A stretch of 37,134 nt of DNA from CAZXCK01 sp964639225 (lineage in GTDB: Bacteria > Chloroflexota > Anaerolineae > Aggregatilineales > Phototrophicaceae): the NCBI GenBank assembly GCA_964639225.1, contig CAZXCK010000024.1, positions 1-37,134 of the forward strand. The letters run 5' to 3'. This document shows, piece after piece, positions 13,794-22,305 of the stretch. A model generated the notes under the pieces. That model searched no databases, was not told the origin of the DNA, and was given only the letters and a program-made list of their open reading frames with translations. Each line of letters opens with the position of its first letter. Position 1 is the first letter of the stretch. A program made the position numbers and the translations under genes.

Positions 13794-14972
13794 CTACTGG
13801 CCGCCGTCGCCCCGGTAGAGTCGTGTCTCCGGACGGAAGGCCGCCCACGAGAACCAGAAGTGCGGGAAGGCCAGTTCCTGCTGAAGCTGGCTGCCGCTCA
13901 GTTCGCCGTCGATGGCCGTGCCGAACACGTTCCAGGCGCTGCCGGTCTGGTCATCGCGGATGACGCCGTCATCGTCCAGCCGGAAGGTCAGTATCTCGCC
14001 GTCGAGTTCGCGGTTATAGAGCGCCGCCATGCCGACATCACGCGAGTCGTCGATGCTGCCCTGGTCCAGCGCGCTGGTCGCGCCCGGCTGCCAGAAGGCG
14101 ACCACATCGAAGCCGCCGACTGCGTCATTGATAACGCCACGATTCGCCAGCAGCGGGAAGGGATAGGCGACCGCTTCGCCAGCGATCAGCCCTGCCAGCA
14201 CGCGCTCGGTGGGGAACAGGCGCGTATCCGGCTGGCCCTGGAACAGGAACGGCTGGGTCGCGGTATCGTAACCCACATACGGGTTGGAACCATACGAACG
14301 CCCGCGCCGCGACAGCACCTCGCCTTCGGGGTACTGCTCGACAAACGCGCTGAAACCGACGACATGCGACGGCAAAATCGTCAGGGTGTGACCGGTGTAT
14401 TCACCGACGATGCCCTCGCCGGTGAACTGCTGCCACCAGCTCTGCGTTACGTCATCCCACATGATGAGGTCGCTGTGGCGCAGCAGCCCGGAGACACCAA
14501 AGCGAAACACTTCGCCTTCTACCGTGCGATCAAAGACGATGGCGCTGTTACACAGCGGGCAGAACGTGACGGCCACCGCGTCGTCGTCGTAGAAGGTGTT
14601 GACGATCTCGTGGCGGGTGAGGATGGCCAGCGGATAGGCGCGGGCGATGCCGTTCCACTCGAACGCGATGACCGGCGACTGCGGCTGCAGCCACTCCGAA
14701 GCCATTTCAATCGGCTCGTATTCGGGGTCATCAATGGGCGGGATGCCATCGCGGGGCACGCCGCCGGACAGGATTTCATCGAACACGCCTTCCTCGAACT
14801 GGCAGAAGTCGGTCTTGTCCCACACACGCACCAGGTTCGAGACGTCGATGGGCGGGTCCTCACAGCTTAACTGCGCGTGGACAGTGGGCGCAGTTCGGAA
14901 GATGCCCAGGGCGCTGATCGCCATCAACGCGACAGCCCCCAGGCCAACCAGCAAAGTCAAACGGTTAAACAT
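13794..14972 (-). CDS. DUF3179-family secreted protein
   Basis: 392 residues from ATG 14972, with AAGGG upstream; the longer frame overlaps the preceding gene. A signal peptide or anchor covers about 1-33 (ending TVHAQ). The DUF3179 body includes AFEWNGIARAYPLAILTRHE, the Cys pair FCPLCNS (Cys138, Cys141), VSGLLRHSDLIMWD, QSWWQQFTGEGIVG and the C-terminal FWFSWAAFRPET, all characteristic of the family. Two more Cys (37, 57) lie near the N-terminus. The family has no agreed function. Its place 52 bp after a CcdA-thioredoxin fusion suggests that the CPLC pair is kept reduced or is loaded (metal or heme) outside the membrane; this is inference. Confidence 0.88.
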   Translation of the reverse strand: MFNRLTLLVGLGAVALMAISALGIFRTAPTVHAQLSCEDPPIDVSNLVRVWDKTDFCQFEEGVFDEILSGGVPRDGIPPIDDPEYEPIEMASEWLQPQSPVIAFEWNGIARAYPLAILTRHEIVNTFYDDDAVAVTFCPLCNSAIVFDRTVEGEVFRFGVSGLLRHSDLIMWDDVTQSWWQQFTGEGIVGEYTGHTLTILPSHVVGFSAFVEQYPEGEVLSRRGRSYGSNPYVGYDTATQPFLFQGQPDTRLFPTERVLAGLIAGEAVAYPFPLLANRGVINDAVGGFDVVAFWQPGATSALDQGSIDDSRDVGMAALYNRELDGEILTFRLDDDGVIRDDQTGSAWNVFGTAIDGELSGSQLQQELAFPHFWFSWAAFRPETRLYRGDGGQ

Positions 14973-15024
14973 CGAAGGTTTTCCCTTTACTCCACTCAAC
15001 ACGGTGATTCGATAACCAAAACAC

Positions 15025-16614
15025 TTACGACAACAGATCGGCCTCGGCCAGCATGTCATCGATCTGCTGATCGGTCAGCAGGCCAAAGTGCCGGGCGATG
15101 ATACGACCGTCACGGTCAATCAGGAACGTGCTCGGATAGCTGAAAACGCCGTACTGGCGCTGAATCTGGGCGCGCTCGTCCATCGCCAGTGGAAAGGTCA
15201 GCGCGAGTTCATCGCGGAAGCCAACCACATCTTCCACCGATTCAGCGTTGTTGACGGCCAGCACAGTAAAACCCTGCTCGGCGTAACGCTCGAACTGGCG
15301 CTGAAAGGCGGGCATCTCGACACGGCACGGGCCGCACCATGTCGCCCAGAAGTTAAGCAGGACGACATCGCCCTGCAAACCCGACAACGAAACGGGGTCG
15401 CCCTCCTCGGTCACGGTCTGGAAGTCGGGCGCGAACTGGCCAACCCCCAGACCCACGTCACGCGCTTCGTCCGGGGCCGTGTCGTCTGGCTCTGTCACCC
15501 CGGCTTCAGCAGGAATTTCGTCAACGTCCAGCTCAGACTGGGTTGATTCTGAGGCCGGGCCGCCCGTCACAAAGTCAATGACGCGCTCCTCAACGCTCAC
15601 AGAAAACTCGGCGAAGTCGCCGGCGAACTGCTCGCTGAGGCGCTGAAGCTGGCCGGCGGCCACTGTGAAACCAATGATGACCAGGAACACACCGCTGGCC
15701 AGTTCGATGCGGCGCATGTGACGCTGTAAGCGTCGCAGCCAGGTCTGCGCGCCGTCGAGCAACAGCGCCGTCAGCAGAAACGGAATGCCCAGCCCCAGCG
15801 AGTACATGCCCAGCAGCAATCCCGCCTGGCTGACATCGCCACCGCTGGCGGCCATCGTCAGCACCGCGCCGTAAACCGGACCGATGCACGGCGTCCAGCC
15901 AGCCGAAAAGACGACGCCCATCGCCGCCGAACTCAGGTGACCGCCACTACCGGCGGCGTCGAACTGGCGGCGGGTGTCGCTGTAGAGGGCCGTCTCGATG
16001 CGGTTCAGGATGCCCAGCACAAAATCGCGCGGCGCGCTGAAGGCGTCCTGCATCACCAGCCACACCCAGAAAGCGGCGGCCAGCAGCACGCTCAGAGCGG
16101 CGAGGATCGGCCCAGCGTCCGCGCTCCAGACGGCGATGCTGCCGGTGAAGCCCCACAGAATCAGCAGCGTGACCAGCAGACCGGTCAGCAGCGGCACAGC
16201 CGGATGATCCAGGCGATCTTCGCGGGTACGCAGGCGGGCAAACAGGCGAGGAAGAATCCCCATGAAGTGCAGCCCGAACAGGATAATCAGGATGCCGCCC
16301 AACCGCCCGATCAGCGCCGTGATCTGGTGGATGTTGTCGCCGCCGACCTGTTGAATGAACGCGGTGGACATCAGCCCGATGCTGATAAACACCAGGCTGA
16401 AACCGGCCACAAAGAACAGGCCGTGCGTGAAGGTGTTGAGGCGCGTCTGGATGGGGACGGCGCTGCTGCCGGTATAGGCGCCAGCCCCGCTGGCTACCGT
16501 ACTGGTCATGCGCCCACCCATATAACCAATGTACGCGGGCACCAGCGGCAGCACACACGGCGAGATGAACGATACCAATCCGGCGATCAGCGCCAGTCCG
16601 ATTGTGATTTCCAT
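15025..16614 (-). CDS. ccdA: CcdA-type thiol transporter fused to a TlpA/ResA-like thioredoxin
   Basis: 529 residues from ATG 16614, with AGAGG 9 nt upstream. The N-terminal part is a CcdA/DsbD-type membrane domain that carries reducing equivalents across the membrane, with Cys20 in FISPCVLPLVPAYIGY and Cys243 in GWTPCIGPVYG, each at a half-repeat. An extra hydrophobic region (about 140-190) sits between the halves. An acidic linker (about 345-390) leads to the thioredoxin domain (about 390-529) with WCGPC (426-430) and the cis-Pro stretch FSYPSTFLI. The fusion gives a one-polypeptide electron relay to extracytoplasmic substrates, as needed in cytochrome c maturation. The DUF3179 gene downstream is a likely partner. 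No heme lyase gene is seen here. Confidence 0.92.
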   Translation of the reverse strand: MEITIGLALIAGLVSFISPCVLPLVPAYIGYMGGRMTSTVASGAGAYTGSSAVPIQTRLNTFTHGLFFVAGFSLVFISIGLMSTAFIQQVGGDNIHQITALIGRLGGILIILFGLHFMGILPRLFARLRTREDRLDHPAVPLLTGLLVTLLILWGFTGSIAVWSADAGPILAALSVLLAAAFWVWLVMQDAFSAPRDFVLGILNRIETALYSDTRRQFDAAGSGGHLSSAAMGVVFSAGWTPCIGPVYGAVLTMAASGGDVSQAGLLLGMYSLGLGIPFLLTALLLDGAQTWLRRLQRHMRRIELASGVFLVIIGFTVAAGQLQRLSEQFAGDFAEFSVSVEERVIDFVTGGPASESTQSELDVDEIPAEAGVTEPDDTAPDEARDVGLGVGQFAPDFQTVTEEGDPVSLSGLQGDVVLLNFWATWCGPCRVEMPAFQRQFERYAEQGFTVLAVNNAESVEDVVGFRDELALTFPLAMDERAQIQRQYGVFSYPSTFLIDRDGRIIARHFGLLTDQQIDDMLAEADLLS

Positions 16615-16829
16615 ACCACATAACCTCTTACATCTGTTTCTGCTATCAGTGTACAGGCTGTGCGGCGTATTGACGCCAATCGTATACCCGATACTCACCG
16701 AAGATTATGCAGCGCGCTCGCTGCGTGGCGGGGAGCCATATTCCGATTTACGAGAAACTTTAACGGACAAGTGGCGAATTTTCATGTAAGGTACAGACAG
16801 GCCATCGTGTTCCATAAAACGGATTGTTG

Positions 16830-19604
16830 ATGAAAACCGAACGCATTACAACGCTTACCATCGGCATCTTTGCGCTCGTCTTCGCCCTGGGCACTGTGGT
16901 GACCCTGCTGGCAATCAGCAACGAACAGTATAACCGACAGCAGGTGGTGACTCAGATCGCCACCGCGCAGGCCAAAGCGCTGGAGCGCGAGTTGTTCTAC
17001 GCGCTGTCGTCGACATATGCGCTGGCGGCGGCTATGGATGAAAGCGGCAGCATCCGTGACTTCGAGGCGCTGGCGGCGCGTATGTTGCAGCACTATCAGG
17101 GAATCGGCAGCCTGCAACTGGCCCCCAACGCCGTTGTCAGCCAGATTTACCCGCTGGAAGGCAACGAGGCCGCCCTGGGTCACGATCTGCTCAATGATCC
17201 GGATCGCCGCGCCGATGTGCTGCTGGCCATACAAACACGCGAGCTAACCCTGGCTGGCCCGTTTGAACTGGTACAGGGCGGCACCGCCGTCATCGGGCGC
17301 TACCCGGTGTTTCTGGATAATGATGAGTTCTGGGGGCTGACCATCGCCCTGATCCATCTGGACGAACTGCTGGCTGGCTCTGACCTGCTGGCGGTCGCCG
17401 CCAACGGCTATGACTACCAGCTCGCCCGCATCGACCCGGCCAGCGATGAGCGTATCCTGTTCGCCGCATCGACAACGGAAGCGCTGTCAAACCCGGTGGT
17501 GCTGCCCATCCAGGTGGCCAACAACCAATGGGAGCTGGCTTTAGCGCCCGCTACAGGCTGGCGCAACGGCTACCTGATCGGGCTGGGGACATTCGCCGCC
17601 CTCGGCGCGGCGGCCATTATCGCTCTGCTGGCACACCGTCTGCTGCATCATATGGCACGGCTGGACACCACAAACCAGGCGCTGCAAACCAGCAGACAGC
17701 ACCAGCAGGCACTGCTGGAAGTGATCCCGGATACCATTCTGCGGGTCGATGCTCGCGGGAACTGCCTGGAACAAATCGTCACCAGTGGCGATTCACAATC
17801 CGGTCAGAACCTGATCGGCCAGACACTGGCAGCCATTTTTGGAGGCAGCGCCGCCGGCGATTTTTATGGCGGTGTTCAACTGGCGCTGGAAACCGGGCGA
17901 GTCCAGACGATCGAATACGCGACGCCCGCCGATGACACCGAGCATCATCATTACGAAGCGCGCATCGTTGGTATGCGCGAAGCGGACGAGGCGCTGGTGA
18001 TTATCCGTGATGTGACACAGCGCAAACGTGTCGAAGCGGCCCTGCGCCATTCTGAGCAGCGTCACCGCACCGTCGCCGATCTGAACACCGACTGGACTTA
18101 CTGGCAGAAGGCCGACGGCTCGCTGGAATACGTCTCGCCAGCCTGTGAGCAGATATGCGGCTATACACCCGACGAACTGCGCAGCAGCCCGGCGCTCATC
18201 TGGCAGATCATCCTCGTTGAAGACCTGCCGATCTGGGAGAATCACCTGCACCCGCTGGTCAAAACCAGCGAGACGCGCCAGATTCAACTGCGCATCCAGC
18301 ACAGGGACGGCTCAATCCGCTGGATCGAACACACCTGCCGCCCGGTTTTCAACGATGCCGGCATATTCGACGGCTATCACGTCAACAACCGCGATATGAC
18401 CCAGCGCCAACAGGCCGAAGACGCCCTGCGACAGAGCCGGTCTCATTATCAACTGCTGGCCGATAACATGGTCGATGTGGTGTGGCTGCTGGACCTCAGC
18501 ACCATGAAATTTACCTATGTCAGCCCGTCGGTGGAAAGGCTGCGGGGGTACACCCCTGAGGAAGTCATCGCCCAGCCCCTCGAATACGCGATGACCCCCG
18601 AATCGTTCCGGCTTATTGAGGAGATACTGCCTGCTCGACTGACGGCATTCGAGGCCGGCGACCCCACCGTGATCGTTCAGACAGACGACATCGAGCAGAC
18701 GCGCAAAGATGGCTCGACCGTGTGGACCGAGGTCGTCACTACCCTGCTGCGAGATGAAGAGACGGGCGCCATCAGCGCGCTGGGCGTCTCGCGTGATATT
18801 ACCGAACGCCGCCGCGCCCAGCAGCAGGAACTGCAAACCAGGATGGAACAGGCCCGCGTGCAACTACTGACGACCTTCATCCAGAACGCGACCCACGAGT
18901 TCCGGACGCCGCTGGCGGTCATCAACACCAATACCTACCTGATGACGCGCATCGATAACGTCGAGCAGCGCCAGCAAAAAGCCGACCAGATCACCGCACA
19001 GGTCCAGTATATTTCCAATCTGGTGGACCGGCTGATGGCGGTGGCGACGCTGGAAAGCGCCCCATCGCTGATGGGGGCAAAAGTTGACCTGAACGGCATT
19101 GTCGATGCGGTATGCCGGCGCACCAGCTACCTCGAACCGCCTACGCCGCGCGTCTCGACACGGCTTCAGGAGAACCTGCCGGGTGTGCTGGGCAATCCGC
19201 ATTATCTGGCCGATGCGCTGTCGCAGTTGATCGAGAATGCTATCCGTTACACGCCCGAAGACGGACAGATCACTGTCGTCACCGGCACCGATCCCGAAGC
19301 GGGCACGGTGTGGATCGAAGTACACGACACCGGGCCGGGCATCCCGCCGGATGTGCTGCCCTATATCTTCGATACCTTCTGGCGTGAGGATGAGTCTCAC
19401 AGCACACCAGGGCTGGGGCTGGGGCTGTCTATCGCCCAGCGTGTCGTCGAACTGCACGATGGCCATCTCTCCGCCAGCAGCGATACCGGCAGCGGCGCTG
19501 TTTTCCGCATGGCACTGCCCGCCGCGCTCGATGCCGGCTACCAGCAATCGGTGCCCGTGCACGTAAACAACCGGGGCGCACTCGACAATAACGTGTTAAA
19601 ATAG
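16830..19604 (+). CDS. CHASE-PAS-PAS-PAS sensor histidine kinase
   Basis: 924 residues from ATG 16830 (two TTG codons precede it in frame; no strong ribosome site decides). TM1 is at about 8-30. A CHASE sensor domain follows (about 45-200, with the signature VVSQIYPLEGNEAALGHDLL at about 105-125), and TM2 at about 246-270. Three PAS domains follow (about 280-398, 408-528, 535-660; the latter two show YVSPACEQICGYTPDEL and YVSPSVERLRGYTPEEV). The HisKA domain has NATHEFRTPL with phosphoacceptor His689. The HATPase domain has the N box with Asn803 (IENAIRY), DTGPGIPP and GLGLGLSIAQ. CHASE domains bind small extracellular ligands such as cytokinin-like or peptide signals. No response regulator is adjacent, so it is an orphan kinase; the receiver protein at 11161 is a candidate partner. 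Confidence 0.92.
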   Translation: MKTERITTLTIGIFALVFALGTVVTLLAISNEQYNRQQVVTQIATAQAKALERELFYALSSTYALAAAMDESGSIRDFEALAARMLQHYQGIGSLQLAPNAVVSQIYPLEGNEAALGHDLLNDPDRRADVLLAIQTRELTLAGPFELVQGGTAVIGRYPVFLDNDEFWGLTIALIHLDELLAGSDLLAVAANGYDYQLARIDPASDERILFAASTTEALSNPVVLPIQVANNQWELALAPATGWRNGYLIGLGTFAALGAAAIIALLAHRLLHHMARLDTTNQALQTSRQHQQALLEVIPDTILRVDARGNCLEQIVTSGDSQSGQNLIGQTLAAIFGGSAAGDFYGGVQLALETGRVQTIEYATPADDTEHHHYEARIVGMREADEALVIIRDVTQRKRVEAALRHSEQRHRTVADLNTDWTYWQKADGSLEYVSPACEQICGYTPDELRSSPALIWQIILVEDLPIWENHLHPLVKTSETRQIQLRIQHRDGSIRWIEHTCRPVFNDAGIFDGYHVNNRDMTQRQQAEDALRQSRSHYQLLADNMVDVVWLLDLSTMKFTYVSPSVERLRGYTPEEVIAQPLEYAMTPESFRLIEEILPARLTAFEAGDPTVIVQTDDIEQTRKDGSTVWTEVVTTLLRDEETGAISALGVSRDITERRRAQQQELQTRMEQARVQLLTTFIQNATHEFRTPLAVINTNTYLMTRIDNVEQRQQKADQITAQVQYISNLVDRLMAVATLESAPSLMGAKVDLNGIVDAVCRRTSYLEPPTPRVSTRLQENLPGVLGNPHYLADALSQLIENAIRYTPEDGQITVVTGTDPEAGTVWIEVHDTGPGIPPDVLPYIFDTFWREDESHSTPGLGLGLSIAQRVVELHDGHLSASSDTGSGAVFRMALPAALDAGYQQSVPVHVNNRGALDNNVLK
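19594..19602 (+). promoter_or_regulatory. Extended -10 promoter candidate for the FHA gene
   Basis: TG-T-TAAAAT, with the -10 at 19597-19602, overlapping the stop of the kinase gene. No clear -35. The start would be near 19609, about 58 nt before the GTG at 19667. Confidence 0.4.
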
Positions 19605-19666
19605 CGGCAATCAGGTACGATGACCTGGGGTAACTGGGGGTATGCATTTTTAAGGTGGTGAAAACC

Positions 19667-20173
19667 GTGATTACATGCCCGGAGTGTAAGCGGGAAAACA
19701 AAGATAACAGCAAAATCTGCGCGTACTGCGGAGCGCCACTGGTTGATGTTACGCAGGCCACCGCTACGCGATCGCTGAATGACACAGACTTTGAAGAGGG
19801 AACGCCGCGCTGGGGATCGGCGCGCTTTAACGCGCGTTCCAACCTGGTGATCGGTGTCGATGGCGAGGTGCGCACCTTCACCTATGACGCCGACGAGATC
19901 AGCGAGCTGATTATCGGACGGCAGGACCCCAAAAGCGGTGACGCGCCAGAAATCGACCTGAGTCGCTTCGCCGCGCTGGAAAAAGGCGTGTCGCGCCGCC
20001 ATGCGTCGATTATCCGCAAGGATGGCTCGTTGTATCTGGTGGACAACGCCAGCGCCAACGGCACATTCCTGAACGGGCAGCGCGTGGTCGCCAACCAGCC
20101 GCGTGTGCTGCGCGACGGTGACGACATTCGCCTGGGGCACCTGGTGATTCGCATCACCTTCGAGCGTGCCTGA
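19667..20173 (+). CDS. Zinc-ribbon/FHA-domain protein
   Basis: 168 residues from GTG 19667, chosen because AAGGTGG (19652-19658) sits about 8 nt upstream; GTG codons at 19655 and 19658 are in frame but lie in this site. An N-terminal zinc ribbon has CPEC and CAYC. A linker leads to an FHA domain (about 55-165) with the phosphothreonine-binding signatures LIIGRQDP, SRRHASI and NASANGTFLNG. FHA domains read phosphothreonine marks, usually from Ser/Thr kinases, none of which is in this window. It precedes a sigma-factor gene by 84 bp. The partner is unknown. Confidence 0.88.
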   Translation: MITCPECKRENKDNSKICAYCGAPLVDVTQATATRSLNDTDFEEGTPRWGSARFNARSNLVIGVDGEVRTFTYDADEISELIIGRQDPKSGDAPEIDLSRFAALEKGVSRRHASIIRKDGSLYLVDNASANGTFLNGQRVVANQPRVLRDGDDIRLGHLVIRITFERA

Positions 20174-20190
20174 GGCCAGCGCCCTGCTGG

Positions 20191-20220
20191 TTGCCGCCCG
20201 CCCTGTGGAGATGCTATACT
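20191..20220 (+). promoter_or_regulatory. Promoter of the second sigma-factor gene
   Basis: TTGCCG (20191-20196), an 18-bp spacer, and TATACT (20215-20220) with an extended TG (20212-20213). The transcription start would be near 20227, about 30 nt before the ATG. Confidence 0.6.
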
Positions 20221-20257
20221 CGCGCCACCAACGTCTTTTTGAGCCTGCGATCAACCC

Positions 20258-20905
20258 ATGACTGTAACCCGCACAAACGAGCAGTGGCTGCACGAACTGA
20301 ACGGCCCAGCCGATACGCAGGCGGCAGCCATTGCCGATCTGCGCCAGCATGTCAGGCGCTCCATTCTTTATTATCTGAGTCAGGATCGCAGCGATCTGCG
20401 CCATCTCTCCAGCCAGGAGCTGGAGCGCATGGCCGACGACCTGGCTCAGGATACGACCCTGCGCATTATGGACAAAATCGAGAACTTTCGCGGCGAGAGC
20501 CAGTTTACCACCTGGGCCAGCCGTATCGCCGTGCGCATGACCATCAGCGACCTGCGCCGCGCGCGCTACCGCGATTTCAGCCTGGACGACCTGACCGCCA
20601 ACGGCGAACTGCCCGCCGCCAGCGATAACAGCCAGACGCCACCCGGCCCGGAGATAGTCGTCGAGCAGAGCGACGTGCTGGTGACGATTGAACGGGCGCT
20701 GCGCGACGCCCTCACCGAACGCCAGTATCAGGCGCTGGTGGCGGTAGCCCTGCGCGGTGTGCCGATGGACCTGGTCGCCGAGCAGATGGGCACCAACCGT
20801 AACGCGCTGTACAAGCTGCTGCACGACGCCCGGCGCAAACTGCGCCAGCATCTGGAATCGCAGGGGATGTCGGTGGATTACATGCTGAACCTTTTCGAAA
20901 AATAA
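20258..20905 (+). CDS. ECF-like RNA polymerase sigma factor
   Basis: 215 residues. Region 2 spans about 20-110: RRSILYYLSQD, then DDLAQDTTLRIMDKIENFRGESQFTTWASRIAVR, with the typical F-x-x-W-x-x-R-I-A of the sigma-2 domain. Region 4 spans about 145-205: ALRDALTERQYQALVAVALRG and a helix-turn-helix ending NRNALYKLLHDARRKL. A linker of about 40 residues lies between them. It directs polymerase to an unknown regulon. The ribosome site is weak. It is followed 99 bp later by a multi-spanning protein that may be its membrane partner; no anti-sigma zinc finger is seen in that protein. Confidence 0.87.
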   Translation: MTVTRTNEQWLHELNGPADTQAAAIADLRQHVRRSILYYLSQDRSDLRHLSSQELERMADDLAQDTTLRIMDKIENFRGESQFTTWASRIAVRMTISDLRRARYRDFSLDDLTANGELPAASDNSQTPPGPEIVVEQSDVLVTIERALRDALTERQYQALVAVALRGVPMDLVAEQMGTNRNALYKLLHDARRKLRQHLESQGMSVDYMLNLFEK

Positions 20906-20951
20906 TCTACATACACAAATAAAACGTAAACACAATACTTCGTTAATTGTA

Positions 20952-20960
20952 TGGTATGCT
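20952..20960 (+). promoter_or_regulatory. Extended -10 promoter candidate for the HEAT/TPR membrane gene
   Basis: TG-G-TATGCT, with the -10 at 20955-20960, in an unusually AT-rich 99-bp gap (20906-21004). No convincing -35. The start would be near 20967. Confidence 0.35.
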
Positions 20961-21004
20961 GGCTGTATCCTTTGGATCAACGGCACCGGTGAAAGTGGCA
21001 TACC

Positions 21005-22213
21005 ATGAGCAGCAAAACGGACCTCAAGCAACTGCGTCACCGCGACCCCGCCCAGCGCAAAAAAGCGATCAAAGCGGCGGCTCGCAGCAAAGACCACAGC
21101 GCGCTAAAGCAACTGGCGAAGATGGCCGGCGACGACCCGCAACCGGAAATCCGCGAGCTGGCGCGCAAGGCCGGTCTGTACATCCGCCAGCAGCACGGCG
21201 AACTGGAAGCGCCCCCCACGTCCGAATCGAACAGCGGCAAAGACGGTAAACCGCCGGAAATCCCCGTCAGTGACAAACAGGCAGCCGAAGCCCGCGAGCA
21301 TACCAATGCCGCCCTCACGTATCAGATGAACGACGACAAGGCGCGGGCCTGCAAGGAACTGCGCCAGGCGCTGGCGCTCAACCCCAACCTGCGCCATGAC
21401 GCCTATTTCGTCAGCCTGAGCGAGGCGGTGGTTGGCGCGCAGGGCGATGCCGCCTTCCAGCAGTTGACTGACGACAACAGCCTGAACGATCTGGCCAGAA
21501 CGCAGACTGAAGTCCGCCGCCAGCGCGAGATGCAGGCACATCTGGAACGGGTGCAGAATGCCCAGTGGAACGGCGCCATCTTCGACCTGGGGCTGTTCTT
21601 CCTGATGGCGGCCATCGGTGCCGCGCTGCTGACATTTCTCGCTGTTCAGAGCGCGCAGGGTCTGGTGAACCAGTACGACGAACGGCTGGCCGCCTGGACC
21701 AATGCCGAGGTAGACGAGGAAACCGGTGAACCCATCGAACCGATGGAAGTGGACGCGGATTTCCTGGCGTTCAGCCGTGAGATGGGCGAACTGCCGTTTG
21801 TGCGCGCCATTCGCAATGGTCTGCTGGTGGGCGTGCTGGCGACTGTCAGCCTGCTCGCCTGGGGCGCGCTGGCGCACGTTATCGCTGACAAAGTTCTGCG
21901 CGGCACCGGCTCGCTGCCCTACCTCATGCATCGCTGGGCGTCGATGCTCAACATTCGCCTGCTGGTGGCGTTTGTGCTGGGCGGCATCGGCATGGTGGCC
22001 ATCTTCGCGCTGGGCGGCGGGACCGCCGTGCTGGTGATGGCTGGCGTGCTGGGTCTCATCGCGCTGCTGACGCTCTTCACGATGTTGAGTCTGGTGGCGC
22101 AGTCCTATAACGTGAGCATCGTCAAAGGGCTGGTAGCCGTTCTGGTAGGCGGGCTGGTGGTCATCGGCGCTGATGCTGCGCTCGTCCTGATGACGGGCCT
22201 GCGATTGGTCTGA
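21005..22213 (+). CDS. HEAT/TPR-like N-terminus with Yip1-like membrane domain
   Basis: 402 residues. The N-terminal ~60 residues (RDPAQRKKAIKAAARSKDHS and following) look like a HEAT-type helical repeat. After a polar linker a TPR-like helical pair follows (about 96-150; AAEAREHTNAALTYQMNDDK). The C-terminal half is membrane: a first hydrophobic segment (about 195-222), an acidic outside loop (about 225-265), and four more segments (about 270-400) with many Gly and Ala, as in Yip1-type domains. No enzymatic motif is visible. It follows the sigma gene on the same strand and may be controlled by it or regulate it. The assignment of domains is by pattern only. Confidence 0.7.
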   Translation: MSSKTDLKQLRHRDPAQRKKAIKAAARSKDHSALKQLAKMAGDDPQPEIRELARKAGLYIRQQHGELEAPPTSESNSGKDGKPPEIPVSDKQAAEAREHTNAALTYQMNDDKARACKELRQALALNPNLRHDAYFVSLSEAVVGAQGDAAFQQLTDDNSLNDLARTQTEVRRQREMQAHLERVQNAQWNGAIFDLGLFFLMAAIGAALLTFLAVQSAQGLVNQYDERLAAWTNAEVDEETGEPIEPMEVDADFLAFSREMGELPFVRAIRNGLLVGVLATVSLLAWGALAHVIADKVLRGTGSLPYLMHRWASMLNIRLLVAFVLGGIGMVAIFALGGGTAVLVMAGVLGLIALLTLFTMLSLVAQSYNVSIVKGLVAVLVGGLVVIGADAALVLMTGLRLV

Positions 22214-22249
22214 GCGAGACGCGGCATATCTGCTTGTGGGTGGGCGACG

Positions 22250-22258
22250 TGTTATACT
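22250..22258 (+). promoter_or_regulatory. Extended -10 promoter of fprA
   Basis: TG-T-TATACT, with the -10 at 22253-22258. No good -35. The start would be near 22265, giving a leader of about 41 nt. Confidence 0.5.
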
Positions 22259-22305
22259 GGATGGCAGATCGATTCGCTGGCTTACGCAAGGAGATGTGAC
22301 AACCT

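Noticed and set aside
15025..15059. Overlap of the DUF3179 gene with the CcdA fusion gene
   Set aside because: The upstream start codon lacks a ribosome site and a signal peptide; ATG 14972 supplies both, leaving a 52-bp gap.
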